Below are positions 17,185 to 26,591 of a stretch of 55,019 bases of DNA, piece after piece (positions within the stretch are counted from its first letter, which is position 1; the number at the start of each line of letters is the position of its first letter). The stretch spans positions 1 to 55,019 of the forward strand of contig CAMYKI010000033.1 of the NCBI GenBank assembly GCA_947258985.1, given 5' to 3'. Both the position numbers and the translations under genes were made by a program. The stretch is from an uncultured Acidimicrobiaceae bacterium. GTDB lineage: Bacteria; Actinomycetota; Acidimicrobiia; Spongiisociales; UBA5794. A model generated the notes under the pieces. That model saw only the letters and a list, made by a program, of their open reading frames with translations, was not told where the DNA came from and ran no database searches.

Positions 17185-17595
17185 TTAGCGATTCGTTGGG
17201 AGATTGTCCAAAGATTCGGGCCCGAAAGAATGGGGCAATATCTCGCCGAAATCATGGACGCGAAGGGCTCCGTTTCCGTCCTGAACCACAACGGTGTCCA
17301 CCGAAAACTCCCGCATCAGCTGACGACAGTTACCGCACGGGTAGCACTCGCCTGCATCGAGGCAGGCGACAATGACTGAGTCGATCTTCCGTACCCCTCC
17401 GGCTGCCGCGCTGCTGATGGCGTTGCCCTCAGCACAGATCCCGGAACCGTATGCAGCGTTCTCAACATTGCATCCTGTGAAGACGCGGCCGTCCTCGGCC
17501 ACGAGAGCTGCGCCGACGTGGAATCCGGAGTAGGGCGCATAGGCGTTTGCGGCGGCGTCGCGAGCCTGTTGGTACAAATCGGCGAAGTCGTTCAT
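17185..17595 (-). CDS. cdd: Cytidine deaminase
   Basis: 136-residue tetrameric-type enzyme that converts cytidine and deoxycytidine to uridine forms. The zinc site is complete: GICAEGNAIS (Cys ligand and catalytic Glu) and YPCGNCRQLM (two Cys ligands). AYAPYSGFHVGAAL near the N-terminus binds the ribose. The ATG overlaps the ftsY stop (ATGA). With upp, deoA and the purine phosphorylase it completes a pyrimidine salvage route from cytidine to UMP. Confidence 0.96.
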   Translation of the reverse strand: MNDFADLYQQARDAAANAYAPYSGFHVGAALVAEDGRVFTGCNVENAAYGSGICAEGNAISSAAAGGVRKIDSVIVACLDAGECYPCGNCRQLMREFSVDTVVVQDGNGALRVHDFGEILPHSFGPESLDNLPTNR

Positions 17596-18608
17596 GCTCC
17601 TAGGAGGGCGTCGACAAAGGCCTCCGGTTCAAACGGTATCAGGTCTTCGACGCCTTCCCCGACTCCGATGTACTTCACGGGGATCCCGAGCTCTTGCTCG
17701 ACGGCGATGGCGACTCCGCCGCGAGCCGTTCCATCGAGCTTCGTAAGGACGATACCGGTCACGCCGACGACGTCGGTGAAGGCTTTCGCCTGGCCAATAG
17801 CGTTCTGGCCGGTCGTGCCGTCGAGCACGAGCAGAACCTCGTCGAGCTCACCTGCCTCTCGCCGCAGCACTCGAGCGACTTTGCCCAGCTCGTCCATGAG
17901 ATTCGACTTGGAGTGCAGCCGTCCCGCGGTATCAACCATGACGACACCTGCTCCTCTGGCCTTGGCGGCGTGGAACGAGTCGTAGGCGACGGAGGCCGGA
18001 TCGGCGCCGCTCTCCCCTGCCACGATGTCAACGCCAATGCGATTGGCCCAGGCTTTCAACTGATCGGCGGCCGCGGCCCGGAAGGTGTCTGCAGCGCCGA
18101 GAAGAACGGGTCGATCGGCGGTGTTGAGCTGGTCGGCCAGCTTGGCGATCGTCGTTGTCTTGCCGCTCCCGTTGACGCCGACAACCAGCACCACTGAAGG
18201 GTTGCCCGACACCTCGAGATGCCTATCGGCGGCAGCAAGCTGCGCGACAAGCTCGGCGGCAAGCAGGCCGCGCACCGCAGACGGATCCTCGGGATTTTGG
18301 CGTTTGACAGCTTCGACTGCGCCGCTTGCCGCACCGACCCCAACGTCTGCCGCAACCAGCGAGTCCTCGATGTCTGTCCAGAAATCGGCATCGAACCCGG
18401 ATCGGCTGAACACGCCGGATAGACGGCCGGAAAGGGCCTCCCTCGTCTTGGCCAGCCGGTCGCGCAGACCTTTCGACGGTGCGGGCGCCGTCGGTATCTT
18501 TGGCGGTGCCGCCGTCGGCGCAGACCTGTCGGCGCCCCGGACGCGTAAGAACCAAAAGGCAACCGCCGCGACCAACACGAGCGCGATGACTATGTACAAC
18601 CATTCCAT
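17592..18608 (-). CDS. ftsY: Signal recognition particle receptor FtsY
   Basis: 338 residues. An N-terminal transmembrane helix ([17 protein letters not shown], about 4-21) replaces the long acidic A domain of E. coli. A Pro/Ala linker, the N domain and the G domain follow with [24 protein letters not shown] and [10 protein letters not shown]. The protein docks SRP-ribosome complexes at the membrane. Overlap with cdd implies co-transcription, and smc lies 128 bp upstream. Confidence 0.96.
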   Translation of the reverse strand: MEWLYIVIALVLVAAVAFWFLRVRGADRSAPTAAPPKIPTAPAPSKGLRDRLAKTREALSGRLSGVFSRSGFDADFWTDIEDSLVAADVGVGAASGAVEAVKRQNPEDPSAVRGLLAAELVAQLAAADRHLEVSGNPSVVLVVGVNGSGKTTTIAKLADQLNTADRPVLLGAADTFRAAAADQLKAWANRIGVDIVAGESGADPASVAYDSFHAAKARGAGVVMVDTAGRLHSKSNLMDELGKVARVLRREAGELDEVLLVLDGTTGQNAIGQAKAFTDVVGVTGIVLTKLDGTARGGVAIAVEQELGIPVKYIGVGEGVEDLIPFEPEAFVDALLGA

Positions 18609-18699
18609 GTGAAGAGCCCTCCAGGGCGGTCAGAATCAGGCGCAGGTTAGTGCCCGGCGGCACGCACGCCGACCCCTCTCTCCCGTTCCCAGTGACAAT

Positions 18700-18728
18700 C
18701 TTGCGTAAACCCTGCCGGTATACCGGCA
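18700..18728. repeat. Dispersed palindromic repeat, copy B
   Basis: 29 bp beginning CTTGCGT and ending in TGCCGGTATACCGGCA. The core, extended by one base each side, is a perfect 18-bp palindrome (18712-18729). It lies in the smc-ftsY gap, 8 bp beyond the smc stop, and matches copy A at 10954-10982 in 25 of 29 positions. Confidence 0.7.
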
Positions 18729-18736
18729 GCTGGGGA

Positions 18737-21700
18737 CTACACCGCGTGCTCGTGGATGCGCTTGGCGATGACCTGCGACGACTCGCCCGGCTCCATGGTG
18801 ACTCCGTAGAGGATGTCGGCCGCCTGCATTGTCTGCTGCTGGTGGGTGATGATGATCACCTGGGCGCTTTCACGGAGCGTGCGAACGAGACGAAGGAAAC
18901 GTCGCAGGTTGGCGTCATCAAGCGCAGCTTCTACCTCGTCGAGGACGTAGAACGGCGAAGGACGGGCACGGAAGACGGCGAACAGGAAGGCGAGGGCAGC
19001 CAATGACTTCTCTCCGCCGGATAGCAGGCTGAGCTTTCCAACCTTCTTGCCGTGAGGCTGCGCCTCGATGTCAACCCCGGTCTCGAGGGGTTGGTCGGGA
19101 TCCGTAAGTGTGAGCCGGCCCTTGCCGCCGGGAAACACCAGGGCAAAGTTCTCCTCGAAGTATTCGGAAATCTCCTCGAAGGCGGCCTGGAACATGGTCG
19201 CCATTTCACCATCTAGGGCTTTGATGACCTTGCGCAACTCGGCTCGCGACTCTTCGAGGTCTGCCAACTGGCTTTCGAGAAGATCCACGTTTGCGGCCAG
19301 CTCCTCGTATTCCTGAGCGGCCAGCGGATTGATCGGGCCCATGCGGCGCAGCTGCGCCTCGAGCGTTGCCAATCGCTGTTGGGCGTCGGACCCGTCCTCG
19401 AGCTCGGGTAGAGGTGCCGCCAGAGCGGCCTCCTCGGAAACATCTGCATCTCGTCGCAGGCCTTCCGCAGTGGTCTCCTGGCGGACTGCAATCTCGGCAA
19501 GTTCGATCGCAAGGGAAGAGATGCGGTCCTTCGCCAGCGTCATCGCTTGCTCCAGTTCGTTCTGCCGACCGTGCGCTTCCGTGAGCCGCTCATCGGCATC
19601 GCTCATCTCGGCCCGGAGGCGCCGTTGCCGCTCCCGCAGCGTGTCGATGTGGTCCTTGACGACGTCGAGCAACCTCGAGGCATCACTTTCGATGCGACGC
19701 AGCCGCCCGATGGCTTCGGGATCGACCGGACTGTCATCGACGGCAACCAGTTCGGACCCGGCCGCCTCCATCCTGTTCTCGAGCAGTCGTCGCCGTTCCC
19801 CGGCTCCGGCGAGGTCTGCCGCCACCTGCTCCCGCAGTCGCCTCGCCTCCGCTCGACGTCGCCCTACTTCGTCGCGGCGCCGGTTGAGGGCTTCCCATGC
19901 CTCCTGGCGCGACCTTTCTTCGCCCTCGAACTCCTCGATTCGAGTGCGTAGCTCGTTGAGGCGATCCTGCCGTCCGGCGACTGCTGAAGCTATCCCGGAG
20001 GCCCTGGTTTCGATTCGGTCGAGTTCTTCACCGCTGACAGATTGGGCCCGCTCGTTGAGCGCAAGCGCCTCGGTGTGACCGGCGAGACGGGCCTCGAGCT
20101 CCTCCAGAGCCTCGAGCGCTGTGCGCTCACTCTCCCGATGGTCCGCAAAATCACGCTCGGCGGTTGCCGCCAGGGCGTTGGCGCGGGCGAGATCGATCTT
20201 GGCCTGCTCGAGCGCGACTTCTGCCGCCTCTAGAGCCGCCGGACCCGCTCCGTCCGGGTGGGCCACACGGATGCCGGTTGCAGTGATGACGTCCCCCTCC
20301 GGGGTGACCGCCTTGATGCCTGGATGCTCAGAAGCGATACGCCAGCCCGCCGTCCACCCCTCGGCGATGACGACGTCACCGAGGACCTTTGCGGCAAGCG
20401 ACCCGTCTGCATTGGGCCCGAGACGATCTATCAGTGCATCGACTCCCCACTCGGCCGCAACCGCGGGGGCCTTCGGCGTTCCTGAGTCTGCCGGTGCGAC
20501 AAGACCAAGACCTCCCGAAGCCTGGCCTTTGATTGCCGCCGTCACCGTACCCAGGGCCTGCTCATCCGACACGACCAGGGCGTCGCTCCACTCACCAAGA
20601 GCGGCATCAACCGCTACAGCCAGATCGGGAGGCACGTCGAGCCGTCCCACCAACGCCCCAACTACGCCTTCCGTGGCCAAAGCTCGCTCGCGAAGCTCCG
20701 AGTCGACCAGTCCGTCGAGAGCGCTCTGCAGAGCCTCGACCCTCGCCTGCGCCGCGGCAACCGATATCTGGCTTTCCTGCTGCTGAGCCCGGGTGCTATC
20801 AAGGCGCTCGCGGGAGACGCCCGCCGCCTGGGCCGTCGCGGTGAACTCGGGCTGGACCACCCCAGTGGCTTCGTCTGTTTCCTGGATCGCCTCGATGAGG
20901 GTGGCAGCGTTCTGCTGCTCTTCGGCTAGTCGGGTCTCGACCAGCTCCCGACGCCGGGTCAAGGCTTCCGACTCGCGGGCGTCTCTCTCTGCGGCATTCT
21001 CCAGGGAACGAAGATCCCCTCTGAGATTGGCGACGATTCCCTCCGCAGGTAATTGGCTCTGCTCGGCGAGGGATCGCTCCTCGTCTTCGAGCTGGCTGAG
21101 GGCGGTTTCGCGACGTTCCGCAAGATCAGCTGCGGTGCTTTCAGCCGTGCGGGCTGCGGCAATCTCCTGTGCGAGCTGTTCGAGCTCGATCTCGAGATCG
21201 CGCCGGCGCTCTCCCGCCCCCTGCTGTTTGCTTTCGAGGGAGAAGCGGCGCTCCCGGGCAACCAGCCCGATCCTACGGAACCTCTCGGCCACCGTCTCCA
21301 GCCGGGCAACGGCCGAGGTGTCGCGCTCTAGCGCTCGCCCGACATCGCCCGCCTCCCCACGCAGGGAGCCGAGCTGAACATTGAGAGCATCCAATTCCAA
21401 TCCATCGCGGGCAACAGCTGTGGCGAGTCGCTCATGCTCGACCGTGGACGTTTCCTGGCGGGATTGCAGGTCACGCAGCTTCTCTCCGCCTATCCAGAGA
21501 TGAAGAGCTTTGATCTCCGCCCTGACTGAACCGTGGCGGGCCGCTGCGTTCGCTTGGCGCTTCAGAGGACGCAGCCTCGACTTCTGCTGATCGAGGATGT
21601 CGTTGAGGCGGTCGAGATCGATCTCCGTCTGCTCGAGACGACGTACTGAGCGATCCCTGCGGCTCTTGTGCTTCGTGACGCCCGCTGCCTCTTCAATGAC

Positions 21701-22177
21701 GGCCCTGTGCTCGCTAGGCCTGGCGTTGAGAATCGTTCCTATCTGCCCCTGACCGACCAGGACGTGCTGGCTGCGCCCCACCCCGCCGTCTGACAGGAGC
21801 TCGTGCAGATCGAGCAGCCGGCAAGGCGCCCCATTCAGCTCGTACTCCGAGCTTCCATCGCGGTAGAGGCGCCGGGTCATCCGAACTTCGTTCAGACCCA
21901 CAGGCAGGAATCCGTCCGAATTGTCAAAGGTAACGGTCACTTCAGCCCGACCGAGGGCGGGGCGGGTTGCCGTGCCGGCAAAGATCACATCTTCCATGTT
22001 CTCGGTACGCAGGACCCTGGTGGCCTGGGTTCCCATCACCCACGCCAGGGCATCGAGCAGATTCGACTTGCCGGTGCCGTTGGGGCCAACCACCACGTTG
22101 ACCCCCGCCTCGAAATCGAGGCGGGTGCGGTCGGCGAACGACTTGAACCCGGCGAGAGACAACGTTTTGAGAAACAC
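18737..22177 (-). CDS. smc: Chromosome segregation protein SMC (condensin)
   Basis: 1146 residues. The N-terminal head has FKSFADRTRLDF and the Walker A GPNGTGKSN. Long coiled coils flank a hinge at about 500-650 (GVVGALVGRLDVPPDLAVAV is near its start). The C-terminal head has the ABC signature LSGGEKSLAALAFLFA and Walker B YVLDEVEAALDD. SMC dimers extrude DNA loops and help segregate chromosomes together with ScpA and ScpB, which are not in this window. Length and domain order are normal. It lies in the mutM-smc-ftsY order often seen in actinobacteria. Confidence 0.97.
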   Translation of the reverse strand: MFLKTLSLAGFKSFADRTRLDFEAGVNVVVGPNGTGKSNLLDALAWVMGTQATRVLRTENMEDVIFAGTATRPALGRAEVTVTFDNSDGFLPVGLNEVRMTRRLYRDGSSEYELNGAPCRLLDLHELLSDGGVGRSQHVLVGQGQIGTILNARPSEHRAVIEEAAGVTKHKSRRDRSVRRLEQTEIDLDRLNDILDQQKSRLRPLKRQANAAARHGSVRAEIKALHLWIGGEKLRDLQSRQETSTVEHERLATAVARDGLELDALNVQLGSLRGEAGDVGRALERDTSAVARLETVAERFRRIGLVARERRFSLESKQQGAGERRRDLEIELEQLAQEIAAARTAESTAADLAERRETALSQLEDEERSLAEQSQLPAEGIVANLRGDLRSLENAAERDARESEALTRRRELVETRLAEEQQNAATLIEAIQETDEATGVVQPEFTATAQAAGVSRERLDSTRAQQQESQISVAAAQARVEALQSALDGLVDSELRERALATEGVVGALVGRLDVPPDLAVAVDAALGEWSDALVVSDEQALGTVTAAIKGQASGGLGLVAPADSGTPKAPAVAAEWGVDALIDRLGPNADGSLAAKVLGDVVIAEGWTAGWRIASEHPGIKAVTPEGDVITATGIRVAHPDGAGPAALEAAEVALEQAKIDLARANALAATAERDFADHRESERTALEALEELEARLAGHTEALALNERAQSVSGEELDRIETRASGIASAVAGRQDRLNELRTRIEEFEGEERSRQEAWEALNRRRDEVGRRRAEARRLREQVAADLAGAGERRRLLENRMEAAGSELVAVDDSPVDPEAIGRLRRIESDASRLLDVVKDHIDTLRERQRRLRAEMSDADERLTEAHGRQNELEQAMTLAKDRISSLAIELAEIAVRQETTAEGLRRDADVSEEAALAAPLPELEDGSDAQQRLATLEAQLRRMGPINPLAAQEYEELAANVDLLESQLADLEESRAELRKVIKALDGEMATMFQAAFEEISEYFEENFALVFPGGKGRLTLTDPDQPLETGVDIEAQPHGKKVGKLSLLSGGEKSLAALAFLFAVFRARPSPFYVLDEVEAALDDANLRRFLRLVRTLRESAQVIIITHQQQTMQAADILYGVTMEPGESSQVIAKRIHEHAV

Positions 22178-22277
22178 GGTGGACTGAGCTTACCAAGCAA
22201 ATGACACTGGTGTGATTATCCACACCATTTCGGAGAACTTGGTCACGGCGGGTCCGGCGCTCATGATCCCGGCTCCA

Positions 22278-23138
22278 TCACAAATCGGAGGCTTCGCCAG
22301 ACCCGCCGCTGTCCTGACAATCCGGGCACCAATACGAGCTCCGCCCGCGTATCGTGTCCCGCACGATGGTGCCCTTGCACCGCCCGCACCTCTCGCCTTC
22401 CCGCCCGTAGGCTCGGAGCCGATCGATGTACTCACCCGTTCGGCCGTCCGGCAGCAAGTAGGCAAGGTCATCGAGCGAAGTTCCGCCGTACCGAAGCGCG
22501 TGGTCCAGCGTCGTTTTGATCGCTCGCCGCAACCGCACCGCATCCGCTCTCGCAAGCGAGCCGCCGGCCCGATGCGGGGCAATGGCAGCGCGATGCAGGG
22601 ATTCGTCTGCATAGATGTTGCCGATACCGGCGAGGACCCGCTGGTCGAGAAGCAACGCCTTGATCGGCGCAGATCGACCTTTCAGCAACTGCTGCAACTC
22701 GGCGCTCCTCGGCAGGTCGTTCAACGCGTCACGACCAAGCGCACCGATTGTCGACTCAGCCAGCTCCTCCGGGGTGTATGCGGCAACGAAGCCAAAGGTC
22801 CGCGGATCGATCAACCGAAAATCCGAGCCGGTGTCCACCGACACAACAACATTGGAGTGGCCCACCAGCGGAGCGTCGCTCGGCGTCAGGCTGACCCGTC
22901 CCGACATGCCGAGGTGTGTCACCCATACGATGTCGTTGTCGAGAGTCGCCATCAGGAACTTGCCGTGCCGACCCACATCGACAATCGTGCGGCCGGCCAG
23001 CCTACGAGAGAAGTCGCGCGGATTGGGCTGGCGACGCAACATCCGGTCGCGAGCAACGGCAGTGGCGACAATCTGCGTCCCCTCGATCGCCGCCGCCACG
23101 CTGCGTCGTGTCGTCTCGACCTCGGGGAGTTCCGGCAC
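22278..23138 (-). CDS. mutM: Formamidopyrimidine-DNA glycosylase
   Basis: 286 residues; removes 8-oxoguanine and FapyG. The processed N-terminus PELPEVETTRRS carries the catalytic Pro, and the Lys in GRHGKFLM is the conserved beta-turn residue. The H2TH region includes VLAGIGNIYADESLHRA. The C-terminal zinc finger has Cys pairs in CGRCKG and CPDC. The GTG start shares a base with the rnc stop (TAGTG). The order rnc-mutM-smc matches other actinobacteria. Confidence 0.96.
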   Translation of the reverse strand: MPELPEVETTRRSVAAAIEGTQIVATAVARDRMLRRQPNPRDFSRRLAGRTIVDVGRHGKFLMATLDNDIVWVTHLGMSGRVSLTPSDAPLVGHSNVVVSVDTGSDFRLIDPRTFGFVAAYTPEELAESTIGALGRDALNDLPRSAELQQLLKGRSAPIKALLLDQRVLAGIGNIYADESLHRAAIAPHRAGGSLARADAVRLRRAIKTTLDHALRYGGTSLDDLAYLLPDGRTGEYIDRLRAYGREGERCGRCKGTIVRDTIRGRSSYWCPDCQDSGGSGEASDL

Positions 23139-23827
23139 TATCCGCGCCCGGAGGTGTCGAGCTTCTCCGTGGCTTCACGGGCGGCGTCCTGCTCGGCTCT
23201 CTTCTTGGAGCTTCCTTCGCCGGTGGCGCGCAATTCGTCGTCGACCCACAGGTCGGCGCGAAACGCCTTGGCATGATCCGGGCCGGATTCAATTATCTCG
23301 TAGCGTGGGGTGAGGCCATCTCTAGCCAACGTTTCCTGCAAGCGGGTCTTGTAGTCCCGGCGTCCCGGTGCGGCGGCACGGTCCTCGATGAATGGAACCC
23401 AGTTCTCGAGAACGAAGCGCGATGCTGGTTCATAGCCGCCGTCGAGATAGACCGCCCCCAACAATGACTCCACCACGTCCGCCAGGATCGAATCCTTGTC
23501 CCGACCACCCGAAGTCTCCTCCCCCTGCCCGAGAAGAATCGAAGCGCCGAGGCCCAGTGTGCGGGCGATCCCTGCCAACGTCCGCTTGTTGACAACGGCC
23601 GCGCGGATTTTGGCCAGCTCGCCTTCGGCGAGGTCATCGTATGTGTCATACAGATGGCGAGTGACCGCCAGTTGGAGCACGGCGTCACCGAGGAATTCGA
23701 GCCGCTCGTAGGAAACCTCGAGACCGTGCTCGGCTGCATAGGACCGGTGAGTCAGTGCCAGCTCGACTAACTCCTCCGATTCGAACCTATAGCCGAGGGC
23801 CCTCTCGACCCCGGTTCGAGGACTCAA
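23138..23827 (-). CDS. rnc: Ribonuclease III
   Basis: 229 residues; cleaves double-stranded RNA, including rRNA precursors. The catalytic motif is YERLEFLGDAVLQLAV, and a second acidic pair lies in ADVVESLLGAVYLDGG. The C-terminal dsRNA-binding domain starts around DYKTRLQE and ends in a GEGSSKKRAEQDAA segment. A TTG start overlaps the plsX stop (TTGA). It may be relevant to processing of the two large structured RNAs at 36.8 and 42.4 kb, but that is inference. Confidence 0.96.
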   Translation of the reverse strand: MSPRTGVERALGYRFESEELVELALTHRSYAAEHGLEVSYERLEFLGDAVLQLAVTRHLYDTYDDLAEGELAKIRAAVVNKRTLAGIARTLGLGASILLGQGEETSGGRDKDSILADVVESLLGAVYLDGGYEPASRFVLENWVPFIEDRAAAPGRRDYKTRLQETLARDGLTPRYEIIESGPDHAKAFRADLWVDDELRATGEGSSKKRAEQDAAREATEKLDTSGRG

Positions 23828-24807
23828 GACAGACCCTTACTGTTCGCCAGCCCCGCGGCAATGAGGTCGGTCAACCCCCGGTCGACGGCCTCCGCCGCCG
23901 TTTCTACGGCTGATGAGATCGAAAGACGAGACGAAGAACCGTGCGTCACCACGACAACACCGCGTACTCCGAGGAGGTGAGCGCCACCGGCGCGCTCGGG
24001 ATTCAGTCTGTCCCTCAGGCCCATGATCGCCGGAGCCAGAGTGGCAACCGCCTCTGCGTATTCCGGCGCGGACACCGCCTCCAGCACATACTGGAACACC
24101 AACTTGGCGGTGCCTTCTGCCGTTTTGAGAAGGATGTTTCCGGTATATCCGTCACAGACGATCACGTTTGCGGCCGAGCGAGCAAGCTCGGTACCTTCGA
24201 CGTTCCCCACAAAATCGATGCCGGGTATTGCGGCGATCAGGTCATAGGCCTCTCTCTCCAACACCCGGCCCTTGCCGGCCTCCGACCCGATGTTGAGCAG
24301 GCCCACCGACGCTTTCTCCATCCCGTAGTGGGTACGTGCTAGAGCTGCGCCCATGACGGCAAACTGAGCGAGGTCGTCGGGACGACACGAGAGATTGGCT
24401 CCCATGTCGAGGACGACGGCGCCGGTCGGGAAGTATGAAGCGATGGCCGGGCGCGAGATTCCTTTGAGGCGGCCGATGGCGAACACGGAAGCGGTGAGGG
24501 CCGCCCCCGTGGAACCGGCCGAGACCAGGGCATCGGTGTCTCCGCTCTTGATAAGGCGAGCGGCGACCAGGATCGAGGCGTCACGCTTCTCACGTATTGC
24601 GATCGCCGGATCCTCCGACATCTCAACCTGCTCGGAGGCATGAACGATGGGGAGACGGAAGCTCGCCTCAACGAGTATGGGCTCGATCTTTGCCGCGTCG
24701 CCCACCAGGACGACATCGTGACCGGCCCGAGCGGCGTCTATGCCGCCGTGCACGATCTCCAGAGGGGCGTTGTCGCCACCCATGGCATCGATCGCGATGG
24801 TGGGCAC
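23824..24807 (-). CDS. plsX: Phosphate acyltransferase PlsX
   Basis: 327 residues; makes acyl-phosphate from acyl-ACP for phospholipid synthesis. Landmarks are TIAIDAMGGDNAPLEIVHGG, VSAGSTGAALTASVFAIGRL and VCDGYTGNILLKTAEGTAK. The GTG start lies 15 bp after the rpmF stop. The order rpmF-plsX-rnc is common in bacteria. Its partner PlsY is not in the window. Confidence 0.96.
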   Translation of the reverse strand: MPTIAIDAMGGDNAPLEIVHGGIDAARAGHDVVLVGDAAKIEPILVEASFRLPIVHASEQVEMSEDPAIAIREKRDASILVAARLIKSGDTDALVSAGSTGAALTASVFAIGRLKGISRPAIASYFPTGAVVLDMGANLSCRPDDLAQFAVMGAALARTHYGMEKASVGLLNIGSEAGKGRVLEREAYDLIAAIPGIDFVGNVEGTELARSAANVIVCDGYTGNILLKTAEGTAKLVFQYVLEAVSAPEYAEAVATLAPAIMGLRDRLNPERAGGAHLLGVRGVVVVTHGSSSRLSISSAVETAAEAVDRGLTDLIAAGLANSKGLS

Positions 24808-24822
24808 GTCACCGGCTCCGTT

Positions 24823-24999
24823 TTACTCGACGTCTAGTACTTCGCGTCCGTCGTAGGTGCCGCATTCGTTGCAGACGCGGTGCGGGAGGTGCTGCGAACC
24901 GCAACGCTGGCACGCGACCGTTGCCGGAGCGCTGACCTTCCAACCTGCCTTGCGCCGCCGGGTGCGGGAGCGCGACATCTTTTTCTTTGGGACCGCCAT
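24823..24999 (-). CDS. rpmF: 50S ribosomal protein L32
   Basis: 58 residues, read directly: MAVPKKKMSRSRTRRRKAGW, then a zinc ribbon with CQRCGS and CNECGTYDGREVL. This is a normal bL32 of the zinc-binding type, essential for the E-site region of the large subunit. The gene sits between DUF177 and plsX in the classic arrangement. The ATG is at 24999. Confidence 0.95.
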   Translation of the reverse strand: MAVPKKKMSRSRTRRRKAGWKVSAPATVACQRCGSQHLPHRVCNECGTYDGREVLDVE

Positions 25000-25023
25000 G
25001 GGAGTCTCGTCCTTCTTGGGGGG

Positions 25024-25530
25024 TCAATCCCCCGTATCCAACAGGTCTTTGAGAACCGAAAAGGGCGAGTTTTCACCACGCTCGTCTTCGGAGAGGTCTG
25101 TATTCAAGTCGCTTCCGGCCTCATCAACAAGTCCCTCACAGTCTGGGCGGCAGAGAGGAGCGATTGGAAGGTCGAGTATGAGCTCATCACGGATCATTGT
25201 TTCGAAGTCATAGGCGTCGCCGTCCAGCAGGTAGTCGGCGTCCTCATCATCGCCCGCGACGGTGATCAACTGCCCCACGTTGCGAACGACTTCCTCCTCC
25301 CATTCGGTGAGGCACCGGTGACATCGATGCTCGACAACAGCTTCGATATCTCCGATAACGGCAATCCCCCCACCAACCGGTGAGAGCTCGAAATCGAAGC
25401 GAAGGGGCGGCTCGGGCATCACCCGGGAGAGCTCGACTTTCCACGAGACCGACACCTCTGCGGAGATATCGCGGGGTTCGGCTCGTCCCGAGCGGAGATC
25501 AGCCACATGGAAGGCAAACGGGCTATTCAT
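25024..25530 (-). CDS. DUF177 (YceD-like) protein
   Basis: 168 residues. The signature EHRCHRCLTEWEEEV in the middle and PLCRPDCEGLV towards the C-terminus are typical of DUF177, whose members lie next to rpmF across bacteria and have been linked to 23S rRNA metabolism. The four conserved Cys suggest metal binding. The C-terminus ends in the common FSVLKDLL pattern. It starts 5 bp after the stop of the coiled-coil gene. Confidence 0.92.
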   Translation of the reverse strand: MNSPFAFHVADLRSGRAEPRDISAEVSVSWKVELSRVMPEPPLRFDFELSPVGGGIAVIGDIEAVVEHRCHRCLTEWEEEVVRNVGQLITVAGDDEDADYLLDGDAYDFETMIRDELILDLPIAPLCRPDCEGLVDEAGSDLNTDLSEDERGENSPFSVLKDLLDTGD

Positions 25531-25535
25531 GCGCG

Positions 25536-26117
25536 CTACTCGGAGATCGGAACTTCGTCGGCCGGTGGCAGCGGCTCGTGAAGTGCAGCCCTTGACTCCT
25601 GAACGTACCGGAGCAGCTCACCGAGCACCGCCTCTGCTTCGGACAGCGACCGTTCGGCTACGTCCTCGGCCTCGAGCCGGATGCGTTCGGCTTCCTTCTC
25701 GGAATTGCGCACCAGCGTATTGGCTTCCTCAACGGCTTCGCTAACGATGTAGCTCTCAGAGACCAGTTTGTCGCTACGAGTCTTTGCCTTTTCCAGGACC
25801 TCACGCGCCTTCTCGTTGGTCCGGGCGATATACGCCTCTCGCTCCCGCACCATCCAGCGGGCAGCGCGCAACTCGTCGGGAAGGCCGTCGACTGCTTCGC
25901 CGAGAAGACGATCGACGGCGGATCGGATAGCCCGCATCCGCTCGATGAACTCCTCACGAGGGAGCATCACGCTGTTGGAAAGCGGCACGTTCTTGGCAGC
26001 CTCCACCTCGAGGATTAGCTGATCGAGGGCCGCTCTGGTGTCTGCCTGGGACTGTTCGACGATGTCGAGCACATGACCCGGAATCGGAGGTGGCTCTTTC
26101 TGAGGCTTGTCAGTCAT
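25536..26117 (-). CDS. SepIVA/DivIVA-like coiled-coil protein
   Basis: 193 residues, mostly helical and highly charged from about residue 90, with long heptad-like stretches. The N-terminal PPPIPGHVLDIVEQSQADTR and later FIERMRAIRSAVDRLLGEA resemble mycobacterial Rv2927c (SepIVA), which acts at division sites. Gene order also fits: in Mycobacterium the homologue is next to the DUF177-rnc-fpg cluster, as here. It overlaps coaD by 8 bp. The role in polar growth or division is inferred from family and synteny. Confidence 0.75.
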   Translation of the reverse strand: MTDKPQKEPPPIPGHVLDIVEQSQADTRAALDQLILEVEAAKNVPLSNSVMLPREEFIERMRAIRSAVDRLLGEAVDGLPDELRAARWMVREREAYIARTNEKAREVLEKAKTRSDKLVSESYIVSEAVEEANTLVRNSEKEAERIRLEAEDVAERSLSEAEAVLGELLRYVQESRAALHEPLPPADEVPISE

Positions 26118-26589
26118 GGTTGACCCGTTCTTCTATTGCCGCGGCAACGATCGGTGGTACCAGCTTGTCGATTGCGCCGCCCAGACCCGCAACTTGTTTG
26201 ACCAGCGAGGACGACAAGTAACCGTATTCTGCCTTGGTTGCCACAAAAAGCGTCACAATCCCCGAAAGGTGCCTATTCATCTGCGACATCTGGAACTCGT
26301 AGTCGAAGTCGGTAATCGCTCGCAGACCTTTGACGATGACGTCTATGTCCTCCCGATCGGCGTAGTCGACGAGAAGTCCCGAGAACGATCCGATGTCCAC
26401 GTTGTCCCACGCCGCGGTGCATGCCTCGAGCATCTCTATCCGCTCGTCGGTCGAGAACATGGGTGCCTTCGTGGGATTGCGAACCACGGCAACCAGCACA
26501 CGGTCAAAAAGGTTGCCACATCGCTCGATGACGTCGAGATGGCCATTTGTTGGGGGGTCGAAGCTCCCCGGTACCAACGCCGCTACCAC
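26110..26589 (-). CDS. coaD: Phosphopantetheine adenylyltransferase
   Basis: 159 residues, normal length; penultimate step of coenzyme A synthesis. The nucleotidyltransferase motif is GSFDPPTNGHLDVIERC and the C-terminal motif is YGYLSSSLVKQVAGLGG. The segment VIVKGLRAITDFDYEFQM is highly conserved. It sits between rsmD and the SepIVA-like gene, 2 bp after rsmD, as in many bacteria. Confidence 0.96.
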   Translation of the reverse strand: MVAALVPGSFDPPTNGHLDVIERCGNLFDRVLVAVVRNPTKAPMFSTDERIEMLEACTAAWDNVDIGSFSGLLVDYADREDIDVIVKGLRAITDFDYEFQMSQMNRHLSGIVTLFVATKAEYGYLSSSLVKQVAGLGGAIDKLVPPIVAAAIEERVNHD

Positions 26590-26591
26590 GT

